A stretch of DNA of 64,000 bases from Ischnura elegans (lineage: Eukaryota > Arthropoda > Insecta > Odonata > Coenagrionidae), in the NCBI RefSeq assembly GCF_921293095.1, contig NC_060258.1, positions 5,146,001 through 5,210,000 on the forward strand, written 5' to 3'. Both the position numbers and the translations under genes were made by a program. Shown piece after piece: positions 20,339 to 31,760 of the stretch (position 1 is the stretch's first letter; each line of letters opens with the position of its first letter). The notes under the pieces were generated by a model. That model was not told the origin of the DNA. It worked only from the letters and a program-made list of their open reading frames with translations, and made no database searches.

Positions 20339-22089
20339 CTGCAGAAAAACCTTGAAAGATATACGAAAAACTTTGCTTTGCATCATGACAATTCAACATA
20401 ATCTTTATTACACTTTTCACAGCTATTACCTTACACGAAACGGAAAAAATTATTTTTCAATCCACACTTTCGACATGTTTTCCGTTAAGATGGACATTGT
20501 CAATTACCATGCTGTGTTTTACATCTTTTGCATATAAATATTTTCTTATAAAACCCTTAATTTTGGGGTTTTGACTTGCCTTTCAGGTGTGTCTGGAAGT
20601 TACAGCATCCCCTAATGTACCGGCTGTGCCGCTTATTTCTTCCATTGTGCTTGCCTGTTGTCTGCTCCTTTCTGTCGCGCGGCAATAAGATTCTGCCTTC
20701 CTCAATGTTAAGTTAACTAATCTAAGCGGACCTTCATGGATAACATTATCCCTAATAACAGGCACTATTTTTGTTTTTCTCATCCATTGTATCGTCATAG
20801 CTGTAAGATTGAACTAAATCCCTGCAATCTGTATCAATACTTGTCCCCTTCATTTTGCGACCAATCCATAAGCAAGCATCGTTCGTAACACTGATTCTTT
20901 CTCGGCTTCACATATTCATCAAGTCCTTTAGTCACAGCACGGATATTACAAAAGGCCTCCAAATGTGTTGTCAACCATCGAGCTTTCAAAAGAGTTTACA
21001 AAAGTCGTCACTCGCTTAGCTGACGGCCAAAGTGATCCAATTTACTTCGGAAATAATGCATAATTAGGATTTTCCACCGATATTTACAATCATGATGATG
21101 TTAATTATTTAATTCATGAGTCTTTCATGCTATTCATTCAATTTGTAATGGCCAAACTGCACAATATTGGCACAAATTTGAGCGCATTTCACATATCACC
21201 GAGCCGCTGACATTTTTGAAAACCAAATGAAATGCGACCGAAGTGGCAGCAGAAATAAGCCAAGTATGTGATGGAAGCTAATTTGACGAAGTTCTACGCT
21301 ACTGTTGCTGCGAGTTAAATCTGATTGGTCAGCGTATTCTTGTGCTCATACTTTTTTTTCGAATGATTTTTTTAGTTCTCTTTAGATATGACTCGAGACG
21401 AATAAGAGGTCGGATAGGCGGTTACATGGTCTTCCTCAACCAATAGGAAATCGGGAAGTTTAACCTCACGAAAGTTTCACTGGAAATTATACGTGCAAGT
21501 GCATTATACCCTCCCAAGGTATAAAGGAAAATACCCAGTCATTCGTTTCACGAGGCTCAATGGAAATAATTAACAGCCACGATGTTAACTCTAATTCCAC
21601 AGTTAACAGTATTTGATAATAAGGTTACTGTTAGTTTTACTACCTGCGAAATACAGTATGCAATATATTAGTCATTGACTTCCGTACAAATATTGAAATA
21701 CAAAATATATTCTAGAACATCGGGAACGGTAATGCGGCTTTGTTACAATAATAATGCAATTAATTGTGTTTCAACGCACTCCGTTTAAAAGATTAATACG
21801 ATTTTTTTACAAATGTATTACCAAGGTTGTTCTAAATTGGTAGCTGGTGATTTTCTGAATATTTTAATGTGCAACCGTTTTCCTAAATCATCATGTGAAA
21901 TCGCAATCAATTTAATTATTGGTTCTCTCGAGCACGTCAGTTTGAGTTGGTCTGATGAGATCCGTGTACTGGAAAAACTGGATTGAGTAAGGTTTCGCAA
22001 GTATTAACCTCTATTTCCTCGCCAAAGTTTAGGTTCAGATCCATGAACTGGAAAGGAACTTGAATGAGTGAGATTTTACAAGTGTTTAC
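20339..22089. other. Intron, mostly unannotated
   Basis: It holds repeat R1 copy 2. AGTTGGTCTGATGAGATCC at 21943 is repeated at 23590, so a small repeat family is present. No exon was found. Confidence 0.4.
20995..21070 (+). repeat. Dispersed repeat family R1, copy 2
   Basis: AAAAGTCGTCACTCGCTTAGCTGACGG followed by GGAAATAATGCATAATTAGG matches copy 1 with scattered differences. It lies in the intron between the exons at 22177 and 20338. Confidence 0.45.
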
Positions 22090-22177
22090 CTCCATTACGA
22101 GATCTCAGTTGACTGCCTACAATGTTCGCCCATTCCTGCTGCTCCAACAGCATCTCCTTGAGTGCCAAATGCATCAC
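22090..22177 (-). CDS. Unrecognised protein, exon (seventh visible)
   Basis: The acceptor is TTTTCCCTTCAG and the donor is GTAAAC. It holds 29 codons starting in phase 0 (VMHLALKEMLLEQQEWANIV), ending with a single G that forms Asp with the next exon. Regularly spaced Leu and Glu residues suggest a coiled coil or helical-repeat helix. Confidence 0.75.
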
Positions 22178-24029
22178 CTGAAGGGAAAAGAGCACTGTTA
22201 CAACTCAGTTACGCTCAGGGTGAAGTGAAGCACGGAAGGTAAGTCAAAATTGAGCTGATTAAAAGAGGTTTCAGAAAGTTCCTGATTAGACTCGAAAGTG
22301 GTTTTGAGAATCCCACTGGAAACCTTATAGTAGCCCACACTATAATATACAAAGGTTTTATGAACAAGAGGTCAAAAATCTGAAAACGATTTGAAGAACC
22401 ACAGCATCTAACAAGAAATTTTGTTCGGAGTTTTTTGCAATAGCTTATAATGGATTGTAACTAAGATATTCTTGTTGCTGGTCGGGTATGCTACCAATTC
22501 AACAACTGACAAAAACAGAGCCTGAAACCCGGTTCTCATATTCCAATAAAACTTTGTGGAGTTGTAGTCCATTGATATTAACGCTAAAATTCCATGTGAA
22601 ACTTTCATGTGATAAGCAAAAAGAAGAATTAATTCATAATTTTAGATTTATAAGATGAGCACTAATGGTCTTTTTGTGGAAAAAACTGCAAATGCAAACT
22701 GGAGGGGTACACAAACGGTCGACCTGAGCACTTAAGGACAGGCATGGGCCCGCGCTACTGTCGGTATCAAAATGATGTGCCACTGTATTTTGCAAATTTA
22801 TCTCTGGGCTTTGGGCATGCCAAAATAATATATAATACGTAATTTTAGAGAAAAAATAATTATAAATTCTAATTTGTTTTTTGTTTAATAAAAACTTGAG
22901 ACACGCCAGAGCAGTACGTGACACCTTTCACGGTAATATAAACCGTTTTGCCAACTTTATGAACTTTGTAACTCAACATAGGGACAACTACAGCATTCAT
23001 CTACCATAATAAATTGCTATCAATAATATAGATTTATATAATGGTTGTTTTGTATTTTTAAAAAGCATATTTTGCTGTTGATGAACAGAAATGTTCAAAA
23101 ATTACCTATTTCTACAGTTTATCCCGAAAGAAAAAATATGCCGGAAGAAACCATTTTTTAGTATATTTTTAATTTTTATATAATCCATGATCCTCAAAAA
23201 TATGTGAGTTTTTACAAATTTTATTATGCCTTGTTGCCAAACGGGGTCGCGTAGTGCCAGTTCCATTTCCCGGGAAGCAATACTGTTGAACCGGGGAAGG
23301 CGAGCAAGTAAGTAATGAGGTGGGTTTCCAGGGGAGGCCTATGTACGATACTCCTTGGTCCTGCTCTACCACTCTAGACCACCACGAAGCATTGTTGACA
23401 GCCCATTGTTGACATAGCAGCCCTCTCATTGGAGCTTCCCCTCACATCTCCGTCCAGGTTAGAAATCCGCTCTGTCATACGATTTTTTAACCAGGACATA
23501 AGTGGCACCAATCAACATTCATCGCCATTTGGTTGAAGTTTACAGTGAAAATTTTATGAATGTTAACCCTTTACCTGCGGGAGTGTCAATTTAGTTGGTC
23601 TGATGAGATCCATGTAGTTTATAGCAAGTGGTGGACCCTCATAATCCGGGACTGCCCACGCTACCCCCTGATGACAGACCAAGAATATAATATGCCCTTG
23701 GTAATTACGCAGGTACAGAGGTCCCACCGCCAGAAGAATAATATAGAGAAACCAAAGCTTTGAAATAAGTTTCCCCGGCTAATGGACAACAGCAAGATCA
23801 ATAAATTCTTAGGAAATGCAAGGATTCGTTGGAATTATTTTCATCGTGAATGCGCCGCGGAGAGCATGGAGCTCTTTCTCTCTTGGAGAGGGGATAATCC
23901 GGATAGTGCTCTCCATGGTGAGGATGCCAAGTCCTCAAAAGACGCCTTTTTACTCTCTGTCATTAGGTTAGGCCCAGTTCAAGCAACCACGGAAAGGATG
24001 GCAATAAAATCTTAAGGATAGGCTGCCTG
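22178..24029. other. Intron, mostly unannotated
   Basis: Apart from the shared AGTTGGTCTGATGAGATCC motif at 23590 nothing is recognised. The open frames at 23560-23763 and 23782-24015 lead up to the mariner tail and may be its damaged upstream part. Confidence 0.35.
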
Positions 24030-24200
24030 AAGAAACACCTAGAAGGGATGAAGTTCGTGACGGACGGCGAGGTGCAAGAGGAATTAAACGCCTTTCTTCG
24101 CAAAGTGGACGGAAGCTGGTATGACGACGGCATTCAAAAGTTAATCTTGCGGATGAAGAACGTAATCCAGCGCAAGGCAGCTACATCGAAAAATAGCTGA
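24030..24200 (+). pseudogene. Mariner-like transposase C-terminal fragment
   Basis: The frame gives LKKHLEGMKFVTDGEVQEEL, NAFLRKVDGSWYDDGIQKLI and KNVIQRKAATSKNS before a stop. It matches the C-terminal third of mariner-type transposases (Leu-Lys-x-His-Leu-x-Gly, a charged helix, then Phe/Tyr-x-x-Gly-Ile-x-Lys-Leu). The upstream catalytic part is not recognisable, although an open frame of unrelated appearance (23782-24015) precedes it. Confidence 0.55.
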
Positions 24201-25094
24201 ATCCATGAGCTTTTCGCTTGCCTTGTAACGGATAGCCAGTAACCACTTAGTGCACGTTTATATTATGTTTTTTTTAATTCGCGGGCACTGTTCCGATTAG
24301 TCGGAACTTGCATCAAATTTTGAGTTCCGCACGCCGCCAGACCCTAGAGAGGGTATCAAAAAGGACAGACATGGAGTGAAAAGGGGAGACGGAATAGAAA
24401 AGGTGACAAGTGTACAAAAAGGGAAAACGCAGTCGGAAAAAAGTGGAAGCAGAGGAGAGGTAAGGAGACCAGAGGAGGAGGAAACGGCACCACAGACCCT
24501 ACCGTTCCCCTCAGAAGTGAAATTCCCCATCCCGGTGAATGTGCTATAGGCACTTGTGTACCATTGGGTGTTGTTTTTATACTATTCTCTGCCCTAGACG
24601 GAAGACGGTTTATTCATTTAATTTGCTTTTTCGAGGCAAGTTTTTTTTTGTCCAGCCCAAATGGCTGGTCTTGTTCATTCAACAAATTGTTTTGTTATAA
24701 TGTGAGGTGGCTATCCTTCCCTTACTAATCGCAGTCATATGCGCATATCCCTCGCGGGCAAGCCCCAACACCTACCGAAGATTTGTTATTTCATTAACAT
24801 TTCCTTTTTAAAAATAATGTTCACCTCCTTGGGGCGATGTTGGTGTGGGAAGAGAGGGCCCTTTGGACGGGAGGTTAGAGTATCCAAAATTGTAAATAAA
24901 TCTCATATTCAATGATAAAAAATTGGAGGCCTTATTTTTACGTTTACCCTCGCATACCTGGGTGTATTGTGTTTGCGGCGGTCACTTCCCTCCACACTGC
25001 GCCTCACATACGCGGCTTTTCTGAGTTTGCGTCGAAAAACTGACGCCGTGCTTTTGTGGCATTCGGCGCGACAGGGTTACCATTTATCATATAC
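24201..25094. other. Intron, purine-rich stretch
   Basis: 24330-24500 is rich in A and G on the plus strand. Translations are low complexity. No element was outlined. Confidence 0.35.
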
Positions 25095-25386
25095 CTTTAT
25101 TCCCCCGACATAGCGCACGTTATCCTGCAATAATGGTCTGCAGTCATCTTCGTCGTTGGCAAACACCTCCACAGAGACCCTGCTCAGGCGGCTGACGGTT
25201 GTCGATGTCTGGGAGCCAACTTCGCAGTTTTCTCTACCCATGTGGACTGGGTTCGAACCCCGTCCCTGAGCGTAGTACTCCATACTGGGCCACAGGAGGA
25301 CCAACTGCTCGATCGAAGATGACAGGAGGACATTATTCAGCTGCATCATTTCCAGGCGAAGTCGATCAATATAGTCGAGGGTTGCC
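25095..25386 (-). CDS. Unrecognised protein, exon (sixth visible)
   Basis: A long exon with acceptor GTAATTCCAG and donor GTATAT. The first base completes an Arg codon, then 97 codons follow, ending in phase 0 at Lys. Notable stretches are a leucine-rich helix (YIDRLRLEMMQLNNVLLSSS), a polar Gly/Ser/Thr-rich middle part, and an acidic stretch around FANDEDD. This exon supplies exactly the phase change (two bases in, none out) needed to join 35777 with 22177, which is strong support for it. I recognise no domain. Confidence 0.75.
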
Positions 25387-26212
25387 CTGGAATTACGTCA
25401 AAGTACTATAACTTGCGTAAGTATAACAGGCTCTCATGTTCATTGCTTAAGTATTGAAATGCACACTGCAATCCGCATATCATTCGTTTTCAGGATTACG
25501 CCCACAGAGGGCAATTTCCTTGAGAATTGTAACCCAGCGAGGAGTTAAGCCATTTCCGCTATCCGGAGCAATTCCATAGTGATGGAACTTGTAAGTATTA
25601 CGACCGCGACGTGTCCGTCAGAGAAAGTACGGGGAACAGAACTGAATGATTTGGCGCGGTGAACCTTTCTCCAGGCGCATTATTGGAATTGCTGAGTTTA
25701 GGCGCATTGTGCCTGACAGGGACAGATATAAAAAACATTATTTATTCATAGAATTGCTCAGTAACTCTATGAATAACTAACATCTAGCCTTTGAGAAAAT
25801 ATCACGAGGGCGCAGAAAAAAATTAACAAATAATTTAAAATTTTCAACCAACCTATTATTATTGCTGGCATTTGCGAGTCTGCGTTGCAATGTTAGCATA
25901 AATAAGTGGCTTAATTTTAATAATAAAGCCGAATGTTTGCTGTTGATGACTCCACCTCATATTTGTATCGTCAAAAGCGTGCATTTGATGTGACTTGTGA
26001 GAAGCAAATTATTGCTTCGAGTTCACGATATTGAGGAAATTATTGCGTGATTTTTAGTTATCCACCGCCATAATATCGGGGAGCGCAAAATTTTTCTACT
26101 AGAGCATTAGTAGACCATGTTTTAATCCAAAAAGTACTGATTAAAATTAGGTTAGTAAAAACGCAATCACAAAACAAATATTTGTGTTTTCCCTCACCGC
26201 GCACCATAATGG

Positions 26213-26290
26213 GTTTGCAAAAGTCACTGCTCGCGTCACTAGCAGTAGAAAAATTAGAATTTTACTTGGAAATGAGCTTTAACTAAGGTT
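26213..26290 (+). repeat. Dispersed repeat family R1, copy 3
   Basis: GCAAAAGTCACTGCTCGCGTCAC followed by GGAAATGAGCTTTAACTAAGG is the most diverged of three copies. Confidence 0.4.
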
Positions 26291-26509
26291 TTTTATGTCG
26301 ACAGAAATTATGCTCGCGTTTTAGCCATAATATTTCATTTCCATTCTCCGCGGAAGTGAATTCCAAATTACAAAAATGATATAAATGGATCGCAATGCGC
26401 TCATTGCCGCGCAATCCTTTAAAGTTTAAAGCACCATTATCAGTGTATTCGAACAGTCAAATGACGTCTTTTGTGCTATGCATAGACCACATTACATGCC
26501 GTCGTACAG

Positions 26510-26690
26510 CCCGCGACCAATCCATCAAGGTGCCGTTTAACGTGCTAATTATATCAATAAGTATTATTATATTTCATGTATTGTCATGTTTTTTTTCCTT
26601 TTGCCACTTAATTTACCTAATAATTCTTTTATTTTGCTTAATTGTGCCATTATTTTCTTAGCTGAGCATAAACCCCTTTGCAAGCCGTCA
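26510..26690 (+). repeat. Direct repeat R2, left copy
   Basis: ACCAATCCATC, TATTAAGTATT-like, TTTTGCCACTTAATTTACCTAA and TTTATTTTGCTTAATTGTG line up with 30005-30190. The two copies, roughly 180 bases each, lie immediately outside the two ends of the element at 26694-30002. Confidence 0.5.
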
Positions 26691-27389
26691 TACCCCAACA
26701 ACACACATTTGGATATACATATGTATTTATATTGTATTTTCATGGGTCACATACATATGTATTTTTGTTATGTACTACATCTGTAATACATATGTATTAT
26801 TGAATGTATTTCCTTTGTATTCATACATATGTAAAAGTGGCTCGTGTTACACGATAAATACATTTGTATTTTTTGTATTTTTGGTATGTGAATACTTATG
26901 TAAATGTGGTCAAAATACACAAAAAATACAAATGTATTTATCGTGTAACACGTACCACTTTTACATATGTATGAATACAGAGGATATACATATGTGAATG
27001 TTGTCAAAAATACACAAAATATACATTATGTATATTTCCTGTAATTTTTAGAGGTGGATTTTCATGGCATCTTCTGAAATGTTCATAAACAATTTTTCCA
27101 GAAATAATATGTTCACAGCAAACGCCAGATTTCCCTATTTTAATGATCATTCATCCATTCGAATTTATACCCAGAAAGCTTAAAAATAAATCATATAGTG
27201 GTCAATATGAGCAAGGGTAGTAAAGATGGCGGCCATATTTATGTTAATTTGTAAATGAACGCGAAATACAGACGTATTACATATGTAAAATTCAGTTTCC
27301 ATCCGCGAAATATACACATGGAAAAATGGTTCACAATACATGAAAAATACAAAAAATAGTTCTTGCACAGGGCAAAAGTAAAAGCGAAG

Positions 27390-27494
27390 TTTAATTTTTT
27401 AAACAATATTTAAGTGTAACTGCAGTTATTTTAAAATATTGTTTGAAAAATTTAATTTTCTTGTTTAAACATGTTTAAACAAGAAAATTAAATT
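27390..27494. repeat. Two adjacent palindromes
   Basis: 27449-27494 is a perfect 46-base palindrome (AATTTAATTTTCTTGTTTAA, then ACATGT at the centre, then the inverse). Just before it AAACAATATTT and its inverse flank the perfect centre TAACTGCAGTTA (27417-27428). They lie inside the element at 26694-30002. Confidence 0.8.
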
Positions 27495-29682
27495 CTCAAT
27501 TCTGCGCCTCCACTGTCGCAATAAGCTAGGGAAGTGAGTGGGAGTGATACAGTGATACAGTTATAATCTCGTTAAGCTCGGCATTTCGTTCGAGACTACG
27601 AGAACGTGCTGTAGGAGGAACTCCGGCATCTATGCTAATAACCAAAATGAAATCCGTACTTAACTAGCTACTGATGAATTGACATAGTGTTTTAATCCTC
27701 GATAACCGGTGCGTGTGGATTGTGTGCTCAACCCGAAGCTATGTTTTGCTGGAAATCTGCTTCAATCCCGCACGTAATTGCGATTCGTGCAAGCCAACTC
27801 CAACAGTTTCCTGTCACTGGATAATTAAGGTAAGGTATGATATATCTTTTATTGCGGGTGAAATGATTGATATCACTGTAAATCATGGAAGTAGTTCTCC
27901 AGTGTTTCACGAGAGTATTTTCGTACGCGTATTCTTCAATATTTTGACTACAGATGTGCTACTACACGATGAAAACCTTCTATTTATTAGTAATTTGGCA
28001 AAATTACGTCGCAATTATATTGTACGCCTACATAGACCTCATTAATTAGGTTTTTGAGTATATTTGGACACAACTATTGGCGCAATGTGTTGACCATGGG
28101 CGCGACGGGTTACAATTTGTTTTGCTCTTAATTAAGAGCAGGAAAAATTGTTTAAAGGAATGTTTTCGTTCACGTGTGAGTTGTTTTATTGCTGTTTATT
28201 ACCACAACCTACGGTATTGTGCGTAGTTCTTGCATTGCTAATTATCCTATGCTTTAGTCATAACATCTTTGACCGAGGATTTATCAGTTTAGCCTTGTCA
28301 CTAATAGATTCCCCGAAGTTCCGACCCGTTTTGCCCACTACTTCTAATTATTTAACGAACAAGAAGTATTGATCGTGTAATATCGGTTCCCTGAAAGCAA
28401 AATGTAATATTTCTTTCATCTTGAAATGCAGTCAATCAAGGTGCATGTTGTCATTATTATTAACACAAGATAAATACGTAACTTTCATGCGAAAGTTTGT
28501 CATTATATGTAAGAAAAAGTGGTGCGTACGGGCAAAATTAATTATTTATAATTTTCTTTTGATGCTCTTTCGCGCATACCCAGCAGGCGACGGTGTAAAT
28601 AGCTTGGCCTGGACAAGAGGAGAATGGATTACGGAAAAAACGACGAAGCCAAGCCAGAAGACCAGATGGAATTGTTAATACCGAGGTAAGATTTTAGGGA
28701 AAAATTATTTTTATCCAAAATGGAGAGGTTTCTTAAAGTTAAGCCTGAAATTATCGGTTATATGAAATTATTGTTTATAATTTGATATCACAAGTTTATC
28801 TTTTTTCTGTGTGAATCATCCGCAACTAAATCATGGTACTAATATATTAGTATCATGTACTAAATAAGCATACCAATGGATTTACTTTTTCCTAGTTAAT
28901 TTATTTAAAAGTAGTCATAAGATCTTTTCTCATATTTCACATTTTTCTTAAGAGAAAGGCTATTAATTTTGTAAAATGAAAGCATATCCCCAAAATATCT
29001 GATTTCTCAAAGGACAAGGTCAAATCTGTGTTAGCTGGGACCTCGACATTATTGGTAAATTAAAATTTTTAAAACTTATGTCAGGAATCTAGCAGAGAAG
29101 CCAAACTTTCATTTGCATTCAGAACACAGAATTAGTACTAAAATTACAGACTTCACGTAGAACACTGACTGCCTATATGAATTGAAAAAAAAAAAAAATT
29201 GAAAAGCCTTGAGCTCCTATTCAGATCTTACAAAAAGATATATTTTTTCATGACTTTTAAACTTGACTTCTTCTTTTCTCCTTTCAGGAAGTGGCTAATG
29301 GTGCAGAGTTGGTTTCCTGAATTCAGGTTTCATCTTGTGCAATGGGCTACAACGTTTGTTCCGTGTTAACATTTTTTTCTATTTTCCAACTCAAACCATT
29401 GTTTGTACTTGATTTATCTTTGTGCCATTTTTTAAATCTAAGTTTCACCTCCTGTTTGTTGGCCCTTAATGTTTGTTTGCAATATTCATGGCCACACTTG
29501 TTCTTTGTGTGAATTACTTTATTTTTATCTTTGAATAAATGTTTTATTATCTGTATGTTCTGGTTTCCTTATATTTATTCATCCATTTGATCCATATTGA
29601 TATTAAGTGGATGTGGGTCAGAAAATCAATATGTATGATTCCTGTACGAGGGCCTGCAGATACAAATGTATATTACATATAA

Positions 29683-29946
29683 GGGTATTCAGATTTCCAA
29701 TTTGTAATACGCACGTATACATACATCCTGAAGGACTTATGAGTCACTTTTACGTGAAATTTACAGACGTAATACGATCGTATTCCATCTTATACATATG
29801 TATATTTCATGTATGGGTATTCAGATTTCCAATTTGTAATACGCATGTATACATACATCCATAGGGACTTTTGAACCACTTTTACGTGAAATATACTGAT
29901 GTAATACGATCGTATTCCATCTTATACATATGTATTTGGTCACGTA
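29683..29946 (+). repeat. Two tandem 132-bp units
   Basis: Both units start GGGTATTCAGATTTCCAATT and end in TTATACATATGTAT. They are about 90 percent alike, differing mainly around the CATCCTGAAGGA / CATCCATAGGGA part. They form the right subterminal region of the palindrome-rich element. Confidence 0.8.
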
Positions 29947-30004
29947 TTTTTTGTGTAATATTGATTTAATACAGATGTAATACAAATGCCGTGTTATCTG
30001 GGTA

Positions 30005-30190
30005 CGTCCCCAGATCAATCCAGTATGATACGGTTCAAAGTTCTCATTAGATTATTAAGTATTGTTATATGTGATGTATTTTATCATGTAAGTTGTATAA
30101 CATCAGCGTTTTTTCTTTTGCTATCTAATTTAGCTAATGATGCTTTTATTTTGCTTAAATGTGTTATTATTTTTCATAATTATGATGATG
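30005..30190 (+). repeat. Direct repeat R2, right copy
   Basis: Diverged copy of 26510-26690 in the same orientation (CAATCCA, TTAAGTATTGTTATATGTGATG, TTTTATTTTGCTTAAATGTG). This length is far beyond a target duplication, so the transposon probably landed inside or beside a pre-existing tandem or dispersed repeat. Confidence 0.5.
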
Positions 30191-31559
30191 AATTCACCAC
30201 TGATCCGTCGGCATGGATGCAAAAATGAAAGGCATAGTTTGTGTCAAAACAAAAAAGGCACTTGACGCTACTGTAAGCGTCAAGGGTCTATGCCGTATAG
30301 AGGCATTGATAAATGAAATAAAATTCACCACGTGCGAGTCAGACGCATTGCACCCGACTAAAGGTGAAGAACATACTTTTTATTTCACGGATTTACAGTT
30401 ACACATTCTACATCTCGCGGTCAATTGCCCACCGTCTAACCCTGTGGGCTCTCCGAAGTCTACCTTTAGGCGTCCCCATGTAATCCGCAGTCACCCCTCC
30501 CATTCGCTGCCATTGCCGTGGCGTGAGGCTCGTTGGTCGCTGATGTTGCAGTAGCTCTGGGTGGGAAAGGAGCGAGAAGAAACCAAAGGACTGTGCACTT
30601 AAGGTGCAAATAGAAAATGGAAAAGAACGGAGAGAGCGCGGGAGGCTTAGGTGGGAGTGGCATGAAAAATAGCGAGATCTCATGCAGTTGTTTCAACGTA
30701 TGTACCTCGTGAAAATCCTACAATTCTCCCTCTTTTCGTTTAGCGTGTACTTTTTATAAAACTGCATTGACCACTGAACCATATTGTCCCCTGCTTTTCA
30801 TCATCACTCACTCTAGATCCACTGAGCTTGCATGTAAGAGGAGGGAAGACCCACGAAACTATGGAGCGAATCAAGAAATGCGCGGCATCAAGAAGGCGGG
30901 GGGCGGGATGTGGGCGGGCACCTTTGAGGCAGCGTTTTGGCATGAAGGAATCAAGATACGACAAAGCGGTTGAAAGTTTTGTCCAAAGGGCTTTAAAGTA
31001 TCATGTTTACACAAGAAAACGTTTTATTCAGGTCGAAAAACTCAACATTCAAAATAACTGCATTAAGGCCCAGTAGATGCATTTAGGCGCCTCAGGGACG
31101 GCTAGCCGATATCGCACGAGCTTGAAACATTTTGCATAATTTTTCTCTCTCACAATTTTGCACATTTTGAGACCACGAATTTATAAATCTGACCATTTTG
31201 AAAAGAATAAGCACTGACGTAGTGTATCATTTGTCATAAGTAGAGTTCCAAAAGTAGACAGCCGCCTCGAGAAGCATGACCTGGCTGGAGAGTTTGGGTG
31301 GAGACAGCAGATTAAAGATTTAAAAATACAGAAAGGGAGGCGGTCTAAACAAACTTTTCCAAGCATAAATGAAATAGACTGCTAAACAGAGATATTTAAA
31401 ACGTCACTCTTTCCTCGTACTATTAGGGATAACAACGTTTTCTGAATAGTATAATTAATAGCGTCACTTGCTAGTTAGAGTTGTTTCATATTTATTTTAT
31501 CCATGGCTCCAACCTTGCGTGGATTTGCAATAGGAATTACTAGCCATTGGCATTAGCAA

Positions 31560-31760
31560 GTTTTGTTTTTGTATATATATGCATGCATGTTTTGCTATGT
31601 ATGTAATATTATTTGTATTTCTATGACCGTGCAGTGTGCATGTGGCAGTCCTCTTGCATGTTGTATTTTAGTGTTTGGTCAACCCCTGCCAAACACCCAA
31701 GAGGTGGCTCGCAGGGTGTTAAATAGATCTAATTTCTCATTTATTTTCTATGTTGAAAGG
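31560..31760 (+). repeat. Dispersed repeat R3, copy without insertion
   Basis: It contains CCTGCCAAACACCCAAGAGG and TGGCTCGCAGGGTGTTA preceded by GTGCAGTGTGCATGTG. The same repeat at 45190-45291 plus 49077-49130 is split by the transposon at 45292-49068. This copy shows the uninterrupted order. Its class is not known. Confidence 0.65.

Larger units (their letters stand above)
26694..30002. mobile_element. Palindrome-rich DNA element, family unknown
   Basis: The ends CCCAACAACACACATTTGG and (inverted) CCCAGATAACACGGCATTTG pair imperfectly and are flanked by TAC on both sides, so a short target duplication is likely. The outer 300-400 bases at each side are built from short palindromes: ATACATATGTAT, ATACAAATGTAT, AATACGATCGTATT, GTATACATAC. 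The left end also holds a hairpin with arms of about 75 bases (26811-26885 and 26910-26984), and the right end two 132-bp tandem units. The inner 2.2 kb has open frames at 27713-28045 and 28421-28678 (+) that match nothing I know. A non-autonomous or fold-back-type transposon is the best guess. Confidence 0.55.

Noticed and set aside
24297..24553. Two overlapping minus-strand open frames
   Set aside because: They mirror a purine-rich strand, and the translations are low complexity without motifs.
29683..29946. Tandem units as a CRISPR-like array
   Set aside because: There are only two 132-bp units without spacers, in a eukaryotic sequence; they are subterminal repeats of a mobile element.
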